A program made the translations under genes and the position numbers. A stretch of 64,000 bases of DNA, taken from Pseudomonadota bacterium (GTDB taxonomy: Bacteria; Pseudomonadota; Alphaproteobacteria; Rhizobiales; Xanthobacteraceae). Shown here piece by piece: positions 55,309-63,215 of this stretch. Position 1 is the first letter of the stretch; the number at the start of each line of letters is the position of its first letter. The stretch spans positions 62,001 through 126,000 of the forward strand of contig JAEWHP010000002.1 in NCBI GenBank assembly GCA_023387735.1, written 5' to 3'. Under the pieces are notes generated by a model. That model was not told the origin of the DNA. It was given only the letters and a program-made list of their open reading frames with translations, and ran no database searches.

Positions 55309-56526
55309 TTGTCTCTCGCCAAGAACGTGGAATTCCTGCGCCATTTCCCGCGATTGAGCGGGTTCAATGGCTTGGGAATCTATGGACTGAATTCGTCGCC
55401 GGGAATACGCACGCCGCTTACTGAAATCGACGGGTTTGGCACCAATCCCGGCGCGCTCAGGATGTTCGCGTACACCCCTGAAGCGCTCCCGCGCGCGTCG
55501 GCCCTGGTCGTCGTGCTGCACGGCTGCGGCCAGAACGCCGCCGGCTACGATTTCGGCACCGGCTGGTCCACGCTCGCCAAGCGCTATGGCTTTGCGCTCT
55601 TGATGCCGGAGCAGCAGGGCGCCAACAACGCCAACACCTGCTTCAACTGGTTCAATCCGGGCGACGTCGCGCGCGGCCGCGGCGAAGCCGCCTCGATCCG
55701 CCAGATGATTGCGCGGATGGCTGCCGACCACAAGATCGATGCGCGCCGCATCTACATCACCGGGCTTTCCGCGGGCGGCGCCATGACATCGGTGATGCTG
55801 GCGGTCTATCCCGAAGTATTCGCGGCTGGCGCCATCATCGCCGGTCTCCCGTTCGGCATCGCGAGCAATGTTCGCGAAGCGCTCGGCGGCATGATGCAGT
55901 CGACATCGCGCCCGGCCGATCAATTGGGCGACCTCGTACGCAAGGCCACGAAACACAAGGGCCCCTGGCCGAAAGTGTCGGTGTGGCACGGCAGCGCCGA
56001 TCGCACGGTGAACCCCGGCAACGCCAACGAAATCGTCAAGCAGTGGCTCGACGTTCACGGCCTGCCGATGGCGCCGATGTCGGCGGTGGATGTCGACGGT
56101 CATCCGCGCGAGGTCTGGTGGAACGCCGACGGCGAGACCGTCGTCGAGTCCTACACCATCACCGACATGGCCCACGGCACGCCGCTAGGCCTGGCCGGCA
56201 ATGACGAGCCCTATGGTGCGGAAGGCGCCTTCCTGATCGAGGCCGGGATCTCGTCGTCCTACCACATCGCAAATTTCTTCGGCCTGACGCAGCGCATCAG
56301 CCAGGTCGCTGAAGCGCCTGCGCCGAGTCCGGCGATAGCGTCGGCCGTCACGCCATCGCATGCCACGGCATCGCTGCAGTCGCTGGATGTCGCTGCCCGG
56401 CTATGGTCGCGGACCAACAAGCCGGTTCGACAGACCAAGCCGGTGCCGCATGAACCCAAGCGCCGCGGCATCGATGTCGGCGCCGTCATCACCCGGGCGC
56501 TGACGGCCGCGGGCCTGATGAAATAA
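55309..56526 (+). CDS. PHB depolymerase-family esterase
   Basis: The 405-residue protein has an alpha/beta-hydrolase core of the polyhydroxybutyrate depolymerase/feruloyl-esterase type: VVLHGCGQNAAGYDFGTG, lipase box GLSAGG with Ser at about 154, an acid in SVWHGSADRTV, and His in MAHGTPLG. The last 90 residues are Ala/Pro/Arg-rich and probably unstructured. No clear signal peptide follows the TTG start at 55309 (GGAG upstream), so it may be cytoplasmic. Its name in many genomes, PHB depolymerase, is only by family. Confidence 0.88.
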   Translation: MSLAKNVEFLRHFPRLSGFNGLGIYGLNSSPGIRTPLTEIDGFGTNPGALRMFAYTPEALPRASALVVVLHGCGQNAAGYDFGTGWSTLAKRYGFALLMPEQQGANNANTCFNWFNPGDVARGRGEAASIRQMIARMAADHKIDARRIYITGLSAGGAMTSVMLAVYPEVFAAGAIIAGLPFGIASNVREALGGMMQSTSRPADQLGDLVRKATKHKGPWPKVSVWHGSADRTVNPGNANEIVKQWLDVHGLPMAPMSAVDVDGHPREVWWNADGETVVESYTITDMAHGTPLGLAGNDEPYGAEGAFLIEAGISSSYHIANFFGLTQRISQVAEAPAPSPAIASAVTPSHATASLQSLDVAARLWSRTNKPVRQTKPVPHEPKRRGIDVGAVITRALTAAGLMK

Positions 56527-56555
56527 TCGCCAGCTCTCAGCCTGGCGGAATTGGA

Positions 56556-57236
56556 TCACATCTCTCCGGTGATGAACGGATTGGTCATCCGCTCCTGGCC
56601 GATGCTGGAGCCGGGGCCGTGGCCGCAGATGAAGCCGACATCGTCGCCGAGCGGCAGCAGCTTTTCCTTGATCGAATTGATCAGCGTGGTGTGGCTGCCG
56701 CCGGGCAGGTCGGTGCGGCCGACCGAGCCGTTGAACAGCACGTCGCCGACATGGGCGAAGCGCAATTCCTTGTTGAAGAACACCACGCTGCCCGGCGAAT
56801 GGCCGGGACAGTGCAGAATGTCGAAGGTCAGGTCGCCGATCGTGACCTGATCGCCCTCGTCGAGCCAGCGGTCGGGGCCAAAGTTGCGCACCCCTGTCAT
56901 GCCGAAGCGCTCGCCGCTGCTCACGACGTTCTCGAGCAGGTATTTGTCGGCGATGTGCGGGCCCTCGATCTTTACCTGCAGCGCGTCGCGCAGATCGGCC
57001 GCGCCGCCGACATGGTCGATATGGCCGTGCGTCAGCCAGATCTTTTCGACCGTCACGCCGGTCTGCTTGATCGCTTCCAGAATCTTGGGAACGTCCCCGC
57101 CGGGGTCGATCACCACGGCCTTCTTGGAAGGTTCGTGCCAGATAATGGTGCAGTTCTGCTCGAACAGCGTCACCGGCACGATCATCGCGCCGGCCTTCGC
57201 GTGAGCGTCTGCCTGGGTCTCGGTTTTGTCATCCAT
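56556..57236 (-). CDS. Metallo-beta-lactamase-fold hydrolase (glyoxalase II-like)
   Basis: The 226-residue protein has the zinc motif THGHIDH (His 70, His 72, Asp 74, His 75), further ligands in HCPGHSPGSV and FAHVGDVLFNGSVGRTD, and ends GHGPGSSIGQERMTNPFI. This is the small YcbL/GloB2-type hydrolase of glyoxalase II style, likely a thioesterase. The ATG at 57236 begins the family N-terminus; the open frame runs on upstream without similarity. No glyoxalase I is adjacent. Confidence 0.9.
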   Translation of the reverse strand: MDDKTETQADAHAKAGAMIVPVTLFEQNCTIIWHEPSKKAVVIDPGGDVPKILEAIKQTGVTVEKIWLTHGHIDHVGGAADLRDALQVKIEGPHIADKYLLENVVSSGERFGMTGVRNFGPDRWLDEGDQVTIGDLTFDILHCPGHSPGSVVFFNKELRFAHVGDVLFNGSVGRTDLPGGSHTTLINSIKEKLLPLGDDVGFICGHGPGSSIGQERMTNPFITGEM

Positions 57237-57352
57237 GGGCTGGCACCATATTGCACATTGAAAAGGGGTCAACACGGCAGTGAACCGATATGTGTCCGGT
57301 TCCGGTCCGTGATAAGGTTGCGCAGACGGATATCTAGTGGGGAACGCCGGAA

Positions 57353-58210
57353 ATGCATCGGTCAGATGGCGATTTCGGCCGGGATGCGCAGTTGATGAAC
57401 CAGGCCTCGAAACCGCCGCTCGGCGGCACCCGGACGACCGTGCGGGCATTTTCCGTCAGCGACCGGCTCAATACGTCGGGTCTCGAGCGTGGCGATGTAC
57501 TGGCAACGACGCCGCTGACGTTCCGCGTCAATGAAGAAGGCGTGGCCGTGCTGTTTCGCTACGGCGTTGTCGTCCTCATCGGCCTCAACGCGCTGGAAGA
57601 AGACGAATTCCTTCGCGGCCTGCAATCGCGCATGACGGGGCCGTTTGAACGGCGCGACGAGGAAATCGCGATCATCGAATTGTCCGGCGAGAAGGACGAG
57701 CCGATCGCGCCGGGCGGTCCGATCTGCCTGCAAAGCTTCTCGCCGGAACGGCTGATCCTCGTCGCCGAGGTGCTGGCCAAGAGCGTCGTCCTTGCCAGGC
57801 ACGAACGGGAAGTCGCGACCGTATTCGACACCACCGAGCCGCTGGCGCGCGAACTGGCGCAGCGCGGACAGATCAGCGGCGGCCGCGCTTCGATCCTCAA
57901 GCACATCGGCAACGCGCTGTCGGTGCGCCACCGGGTGACGGGACCGGTCGCGGTGTCGGAAAAGCCCGACATCCTCTGGGACAAGCCGCATCTGGAACGG
58001 CTGTATGCGCGTCTGGAGGACGAATACGAGCTCAGCGAGCGCGCGGAATCCTTGAACCGCAAACTCGCCGTGATCGCCGAGACCGCGCAGGTGCTGACGG
58101 ACATCATCGATACGCGCCGCTCGCTGCGGCTCGAAGTGATCATCGTGCTTCTGATCCTGTTCGAGGTGATCATGACGATCTACCAGATGGCCGTGGGCCG
58201 GCATCCCTGA
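57353..58210 (+). CDS. RMD1/YagE family protein (DUF155)
   Basis: The 285-residue protein is of the DUF155 family (yeast Rmd1, bacterial YagE). It has FRVNEEGVAVLFRYGVVVLI, the middle RLILVAEVLAKSVVLARHER, and a C-terminal membrane helix VIIVLLILFEVIMTIYQM near 260-278 with a short tail. The topology suggests a soluble N-terminal part anchored by one C-terminal helix. Its bacterial role is unknown; mitochondrial homologues take part in translation. ATG at 57353. Confidence 0.88.
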   Translation: MHRSDGDFGRDAQLMNQASKPPLGGTRTTVRAFSVSDRLNTSGLERGDVLATTPLTFRVNEEGVAVLFRYGVVVLIGLNALEEDEFLRGLQSRMTGPFERRDEEIAIIELSGEKDEPIAPGGPICLQSFSPERLILVAEVLAKSVVLARHEREVATVFDTTEPLARELAQRGQISGGRASILKHIGNALSVRHRVTGPVAVSEKPDILWDKPHLERLYARLEDEYELSERAESLNRKLAVIAETAQVLTDIIDTRRSLRLEVIIVLLILFEVIMTIYQMAVGRHP

Positions 58211-58236
58211 GTGGGAATCGGGCAGTCGGCTAGGCT

Positions 58237-58318
58237 GTCATTCCGGGATGGTGCGCAAGCACCAGACCCGGAATCTCGAGATTCCGGGTTCGATGCTACG
58301 CATCGCCCCGGAATGACG
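58237..58318. repeat. Palindromic repeat family A, copy 5
   Basis: GTCATTCCGGGATGGTGCGC opens it and GCCCCGGAATGACGC closes it, around GGAATCTCGAGATTCC. It sits between two convergent genes, like copy 1. Confidence 0.85.
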
Positions 58319-58328
58319 CGTCAACCGT

Positions 58329-59447
58329 TCACCGCTTGATCTGCGCCTTCAGCGTATCCTCGACCACCCGGTCGAACGATGACGCCTTCGGCGGGGCCTT
58401 GCTGCGCTGTTCGGCGACATACTTGTCGCGCTTCGCCACCAGCGCTGCGAGCTTCTCGTTGAGCGCCTTGCGCTGGGTCATCTGCCTGTCGACTTCCTCG
58501 GCGCGCTGTTCGGGTTTCATCGCGCGCAGATTGTCGGGCAGTTCCTCTTCCTTGATGGCGGAAACGCTGCTGCGGCGGGCGGAGACGTCGGCGACCAGGT
58601 CGCCGCCGCCGGTGATAGCCTCCGACGTCGCCTTCGAACGCTTGTTGAGATAGCTCGCCATCTCGGACGCCTGTGCCGGGGCGGCGGCGGCGACTTCGGA
58701 CAATTGTTTGGTCTTGTTCTCGGTCTGCTTCTGCAGGTGTTTGGGCCCGTAGGGGATCACGGTGCCGTTGATCTCGCGCTGCAGGATGATGATTTCCTCG
58801 TCATAGGGCGTCTCGATGATGACGACCTGGCCGCCGTCCTGCGGGATCGGAATGAAGCGGCCGTTGCCGTTCTGGGCGATGTCGCGCCACACCCGCTCGG
58901 TATCGCGGGCGTTGCCGGCCAGCACCGCGTTGACGATGATGTCCTTCTGCTTCGCCACCGACAGCGTCACCGGATATTTGGCGTCTTGCGCGTAATCCAT
59001 GTGCGGCGGCGCATCGCCCACCAAAAACACGATCCGCCTTGTATCGACGCCCGCGTTCCATTGCAGCTTGTTGACGGCGACGTCGAGCGCCTCGTTGACG
59101 CTCTCCGGCCAGTCGCCGCCGCCCCGCGCCTTCAGTTCGAGCAGCCTGGCGTAGAGGTCCTGGATGTCTGCGGTGAGCTCGACCTTCCTGGTCACGTAGT
59201 CGTCGCCGATGTCGCGATAGGCGACGAGGCCCATGCGGATGTCGGCGTCGGGATTGGAATCGACGATGGCGGTCGCAATCGACCAGATCTTGCGCTTGGC
59301 GCCTTCGATCAAGCCGCCCATCGAGCCGGTGGTGTCGAGCACGAACGCGACCTCGACCGCGGGTTTCGCGATGGCGGACGACAGGCTGGTGGACAGCGCG
59401 AGGGCGATGAGGGCGGGCGCAAGGGCGGATGGTGAGATGCGTGGCAT
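58329..59447 (-). CDS. Secreted von Willebrand factor A domain protein
   Basis: The 372-residue protein has a signal peptide (APALIALALSTSLSSAIA) and a VWA domain with metal site DTTGSMGG (Asp 38; T-G-S variant of the MIDAS motif), VAYRDIGDDYVTRK, and RIVFLVGDAPPHMDY. The C-terminal 150 residues are a helical, Lys/Gln/Glu-rich region (KHLQKQTENKTKQLSEVA, EQRAEEVDRQMTQRKALNEK). Such proteins are periplasmic adhesion-like or complex-assembly factors. ATG at 59447. No partner is near. Confidence 0.88.
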   Translation of the reverse strand: MPRISPSALAPALIALALSTSLSSAIAKPAVEVAFVLDTTGSMGGLIEGAKRKIWSIATAIVDSNPDADIRMGLVAYRDIGDDYVTRKVELTADIQDLYARLLELKARGGGDWPESVNEALDVAVNKLQWNAGVDTRRIVFLVGDAPPHMDYAQDAKYPVTLSVAKQKDIIVNAVLAGNARDTERVWRDIAQNGNGRFIPIPQDGGQVVIIETPYDEEIIILQREINGTVIPYGPKHLQKQTENKTKQLSEVAAAAPAQASEMASYLNKRSKATSEAITGGGDLVADVSARRSSVSAIKEEELPDNLRAMKPEQRAEEVDRQMTQRKALNEKLAALVAKRDKYVAEQRSKAPPKASSFDRVVEDTLKAQIKR

Positions 59448-59628
59448 CGTGGATCTCCTCCAGCGTTTTGTCCCTCAGAAGCAAGGTTCCCTTTCAGGGT
59501 CCCTTTGACTTCGCGGTGCGCAGAGGTCCAAAAATCGGCGGGTTACGGACAAAATTGTGACCGGCTTAACGCCGGACTTGGCATCGCTGGCTGGGTGGTC
59601 GCTGCGAAATCGGATAGGGTTCACGACA

Positions 59629-60114
59629 ATGGAATCACTCGCCCGCCAGATCGGTCTCGTGCCGCCATTGGATCGCCGCCAGTCGGAGACGGCGCTCGCG
59701 ATCGCGCGCGGCACCGCGCGGTTGCTGCGCTCGCTCGGCTTTTCCTGCCTCAGTGAATTGCCGCTGCCGTCGGGACGGCGTGCCGATCTCGTCGCGCTCA
59801 ACGAGCGCGGCGACATCTGGATCGTCGAGATCAAGTCGTCGGTGGAAGATTTGCGCGCCGACCAGAAATGGCAGGACTACCGGATGCATTGCGACCGGCT
59901 GTTCTTTGCCTTCACGCAGGATCTGCCCTGCGAGATATTCCCCGAGGATACCGGGTTGATCATCGCCGACGCCTACGGCGCGCATCTGCACTGCGAGGCG
60001 CCCGAGCATCGCCTGCCGGCGGCAACGCGCAAATCGATGACGGTGCGGTTTGCGATGGCCGCCGCGCTACGGATCAACCGGCTGGTAGATCCGCAGGGGC
60101 ACGGGGAGTTTTGA
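59629..60114 (+). CDS. mmcB: MmcB-family DNA repair protein
   Basis: The 161-residue protein matches the MmcB family, first seen in Caulobacter as a damage-inducible nuclease-like factor. It has a PD-(D/E)XK-like core: LPLPSGRRADLVALNERGDI, WIVEIKSSVEDLRADQKWQD (Glu and Lys of the nuclease motif), DCLFFAFTQ-like strand and a basic C-terminus. The start is at ATG 59629; an in-frame GTG at 59557 is another option. It is transcribed alone, next to a palindromic repeat. Confidence 0.82.
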   Translation: MESLARQIGLVPPLDRRQSETALAIARGTARLLRSLGFSCLSELPLPSGRRADLVALNERGDIWIVEIKSSVEDLRADQKWQDYRMHCDRLFFAFTQDLPCEIFPEDTGLIIADAYGAHLHCEAPEHRLPAATRKSMTVRFAMAAALRINRLVDPQGHGEF

Positions 60115-60130
60115 GAGAATTGAACCTCTG

Positions 60131-60237
60131 ATCCTCATCCTGAGGAGCGGGCGAAGCCTGCGTCTCGAAGGATGTGGCCACAGTGTTGGCCACATGGTTC
60201 GAGACGCCGCTTTCGCGGCTCCTCACCATGAGGGATA
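60131..60237. repeat. Palindromic intergenic repeat, family C
   Basis: The arms ATCCTCATCCTGAGGAGC and GCTCCTCACCATGAGGGAT enclose CGTCTCGAAGGATGTGGCCA / TGGCCACATGGTTCGAGACG. The element is a long imperfect hairpin between the convergent mmcB and regR genes. The type is common in Bradyrhizobium. Confidence 0.8.
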
Positions 60238-60245
60238 GATGGGAA

Positions 60246-60797
60246 TTACCGCGGCGCGCGCTTGGCCAGAATTCGCTGCAGGGTACGGCGGTGCATGTTG
60301 AGCCGCCGCGCGGTTTCGGAGACATTGCGGTTGCACATCTCGTAGATGCGCTGGATGTGTTCCCAGCGTACGCGGTCCGCCGACATCGGGTTCGACGGCA
60401 GTTCGGACTTCTCGGTGCCGCTGGCAAGCAATGCCGCGACCACATCGTCGGCGTCGGCGGGCTTCGACAGATAATCCACGGCACCCATCTTCACCGCCGT
60501 GACGGCGGTCGCGATGTTGCCGTAGCCGGTCAGCACGATCGCGCGCGCCTCGGGGCGCTTGCGCTTCAACGCCGACACCACATCGAGCCCGTTGCCGTCG
60601 CCGAGCCGCAGGTCGACGACGGCAAATGCCGGCGCGGACTTGCCGATCTGGGCAAGGCCGTCGGAGACGGTATCGCACGACGTCACCGAGAAGCCGCGGG
60701 TTTCCATCGCGCGCGACAGGCGCTCGAGAAACGGCTTGTCGTCCTCGACGATGAGGAGCGAGCGGTCGGCGTGATCGGTCAGTTCAGTGATGGCGTT
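60246..60797 (-). CDS. regR: Redox response regulator RegR/ActR/PrrA
   Basis: The 183-residue response regulator has a receiver domain with the phosphorylated Asp in VVDLRLGDGNG (about 62) and a Fis-type DNA-binding helix-turn-helix at the C-terminus (SETARRLNMHRRTLQRILAK), the hallmark of RegA/ActR/PrrA. With the RegS kinase upstream it controls fixNOQP, nifA-type and photosynthesis or respiration genes in relatives. I take TTG at 60797 (AGGGGA upstream), which gives the usual length; an ATG at 60830 is also in frame. It is 111 bases from regS on the same strand. Confidence 0.9.
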   Translation of the reverse strand, partial: NAITELTDHADRSLLIVEDDKPFLERLSRAMETRGFSVTSCDTVSDGLAQIGKSAPAFAVVDLRLGDGNGLDVVSALKRKRPEARAIVLTGYGNIATAVTAVKMGAVDYLSKPADADDVVAALLASGTEKSELPSNPMSADRVRWEHIQRIYEMCNRNVSETARRLNMHRRTLQRILAKRAPR

Positions 60798-60908
60798 CAA
60801 GGTCGGGTATCCCCTGTTTTGCGGATACATAGGATATGGCGTTGTACCACGGCTCTGCCAAGCCGCCTAAAGTCGATCGGCCGGCTTTTCCCGACGCCTG
60901 GAACCCGG

Positions 60909-62234
60909 TTAATCCGCTGACAGGGCAGGGCTTTGCTCCCCCTCGAAGCGGGCGCGCGGCCACACGATCTGCACCACGGCACCGTGATCGGGAAAGGTGC
61001 GGTTGGTAAAGGAAACCTTGGCTCCGGTGCGCTCGAGCAGGGTGCGGGCGATGAACACGCCAAGCCCAAGGCCGGCGCGCTCGCTATGGGCTTCATCGGT
61101 GCCGCGCCGCCGCGATAAATAGGGTTCGCCAATACGCCTGAGGATGTGGGGCGCGATGCCGGGGCCGTCGTCGGAGATGACGATCTCGACCGTATCCGCG
61201 TTCCACCACGCGTTAACCTCAACCGTCGTGCGTGCGAAATCGACGGCGTTTTCCAGGATGTTGCCGACGCCGTAGAGGATTGCCGGATTTCGCGCGCCGA
61301 CCGGCTCGCGTGTCGCTGCGACAGCAAGCCGCACCTTGATCACAACGCCGAAATCGCGATGCGGCGCCACGGCTTCCTCGATCAGCGTCGACAGCGGCAT
61401 GAGGTCGAATGGTGCGCCGGAGGCGGAGAGCTGGGTGATCTTGGCCAGGATGTCGCGACAGCGCTGCGCCTGTTCGCGCAAGGTCTTGAGGTCGGCGGCA
61501 AGCTGTTCGTTGCCGTTGACGGATTTCTCCAGCTCACGCGAAATCAGGAAGATCGTCGACAGCGGCGTGCCGAGCTCATGCGCCGCGGCCGCGGCAAGTC
61601 CGTCGATCTGGGTCAGGTGCTGCTCGCGCGTCAGCACCAGTTCGGTCGCCGCCAGGGCGTCGGACAGCTTTCGCGCCTCCTCGGTGGCCTGGAACGCATA
61701 GAGGCTGGTGACGCCGATCGCGAGCACGATCGAAAGCCAGACGCCGAGCAAATAGATCGGCGGCAAAACCAGCGGATCGTCGCTGTCCCATGGCAGCGGC
61801 AGATGGAAGAACACCAGCGCCGAGGCGCAGGCGACCGCGAGCAGGCCGATCGCCACCGTCATCCGGATCGGCAGTACCGTCGCTGAAATCAGGACCGGGC
61901 CCAGAAACAGGAACGAGAACGGGTTCTGCAGGCCGCCGGTGAGGAACAAAAGTGCGGCGAGTTCGACGATGTTGAGCGCGAGCAGTCCCGCCGCGTAGAC
62001 CGGATCCAGCCGCTGCATCGGGTTGAAGGCGATCTGCAGCGCGAGATTGAGCAGCGCGGATATGCCGACGATGGCAACGCAGGGGATGACGGCAACGTCG
62101 AACTCCAGCCCCCGCGCTACGACGAAGATCGCCGTGAGCTGGCCGAGCGCCGCCAGCCAGCGCAGCCGGAGGATCGTGTCGAGACGGACATAGCGACTGG
62201 GATGGCGGAAATCGGAGGCTGCAACGTCGGTCAT
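60909..62234 (-). CDS. regS: Redox sensor kinase RegS/RegB/ActS
   Basis: The 441-residue kinase has six membrane helices (about 25-185) with the quinone-sensing motif GGLQNPFSF near 100-108. The H-box AAAAAHELGTPLSTI has the phospho-acceptor His at about 219. The redox-active Cys of RegB is kept in REQAQRCRDILAK (about 259). The ATP-binding part includes NILENAVDFA, ISDDGPGIAP and AGLGLGVFIA. It senses the quinone pool and O2 and phosphorylates RegR. ATG at 62234. Both genes face the same way. Confidence 0.93.
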   Translation of the reverse strand: MTDVAASDFRHPSRYVRLDTILRLRWLAALGQLTAIFVVARGLEFDVAVIPCVAIVGISALLNLALQIAFNPMQRLDPVYAAGLLALNIVELAALLFLTGGLQNPFSFLFLGPVLISATVLPIRMTVAIGLLAVACASALVFFHLPLPWDSDDPLVLPPIYLLGVWLSIVLAIGVTSLYAFQATEEARKLSDALAATELVLTREQHLTQIDGLAAAAAHELGTPLSTIFLISRELEKSVNGNEQLAADLKTLREQAQRCRDILAKITQLSASGAPFDLMPLSTLIEEAVAPHRDFGVVIKVRLAVAATREPVGARNPAILYGVGNILENAVDFARTTVEVNAWWNADTVEIVISDDGPGIAPHILRRIGEPYLSRRRGTDEAHSERAGLGLGVFIARTLLERTGAKVSFTNRTFPDHGAVVQIVWPRARFEGEQSPALSAD

Positions 62235-62294
62235 ATCTGCAGTTTAGCCGTGCGAGGGCGCGATCACAAATTGGTGCCTTGGTTTCAATCTCTC

Positions 62295-62385
62295 CGTCAT
62301 GGCCGGGCTTGACCCGGCCATCCACGCCTTTCTTGCAGGCGGATCGAAAGAGCGTGGATGCCCCGGACAAGCCCGGGCATGACGG
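62295..62385. repeat. Palindromic repeat, family B
   Basis: CGTCATGGCCGGGCTTGACC opens it and GACAAGCCCGGGCATGACGG closes it. The inner pair GCCATCCACGC / GCGTGGATGCC makes a second stem. It lies in the 195-base gap between divergent regS and the ABC transporter gene; the rest of the gap must hold both promoters. Confidence 0.85.
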
Positions 62386-62429
62386 CCTCTCTTGCGCTCA
62401 CCGCCGCAATGGCTCAATGAACGGCCGAA

Positions 62430-63215
62430 ATGGACGACAGCGAGGCAACGCCCACCCAGTCTCCCGGGGCCGATCAGGCCGCGATCGACGTTGCGCATCT
62501 GATCAAGGTCTACAAGACCACCCGCGCCGTCGACGATGTGTCGTTCCGGATCAGGCGCGGCAGCATTACCGGTCTGCTCGGCGGCAACGGCGCCGGCAAG
62601 ACCACGACGATCGCCATGATCATGGGACTGGTGCTGCCGACCTCCGGCCGCGTCCAGGTGCTCGGCTATCCGATGCCGGAGCGGAGCGCCGACGTGCTCG
62701 GCCGGATGAATTTCGAAAGCCCCTATGTCGACATGCCGATGCGGCTCACGGTGCGGCAGAACCTTACCATTTTCGGAAAGCTCTACGCGGTGGAGAATTT
62801 GCGCGAGCGCATCGAGCAGCTTGCCGCCGATCTCGACCTGAAGGATTTCCTCGACCGCGCCAACGGAAAACTCTCGGCCGGCCAGAAGACCCGCGTCGCG
62901 CTGGCAAAGGCGCTGATCAACCAGCCGGAGCTGTTGCTGCTCGACGAGCCGACGGCGTCGCTCGACCCCGATACGGCCGACTGGGTGCGGCAGCATCTTG
63001 CGGACTACCGCAAGACCCATGATGCCACCATCCTGCTGGCATCGCACAACATGCTGGAGGTGGAGCGGCTGTGCGACCGCGTCATCATCATGAAGCGCGG
63101 TCGCATCGAGGACGACGACAGCCCCGAGCAGATCCTGGTGCGCTATAACCGGGCGACGCTCGAAGAGGTATTCCTCGATGTCGCGCGCGGGCGGACGCGG
63201 GAGGTGGCGCGATGA
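62430..63215 (+). CDS. ABC transporter ATP-binding protein (ABC-2 exporter type)
   Basis: The 261-residue ATPase has Walker A GGNGAGKTT (51-59), the signature LSAGQKTR (about 149-156), Walker B LLLLDEP (about 167-173) and the switch His in LLASHNMLE. It resembles drug/polysaccharide-type ABC-2 systems (DrrA/CcmA/NodI style). Its stop overlaps the permease start (ATGA at 63212-63215), so they are translated together. The exported substrate is unknown. Confidence 0.92.
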   Translation: MDDSEATPTQSPGADQAAIDVAHLIKVYKTTRAVDDVSFRIRRGSITGLLGGNGAGKTTTIAMIMGLVLPTSGRVQVLGYPMPERSADVLGRMNFESPYVDMPMRLTVRQNLTIFGKLYAVENLRERIEQLAADLDLKDFLDRANGKLSAGQKTRVALAKALINQPELLLLDEPTASLDPDTADWVRQHLADYRKTHDATILLASHNMLEVERLCDRVIIMKRGRIEDDDSPEQILVRYNRATLEEVFLDVARGRTREVAR

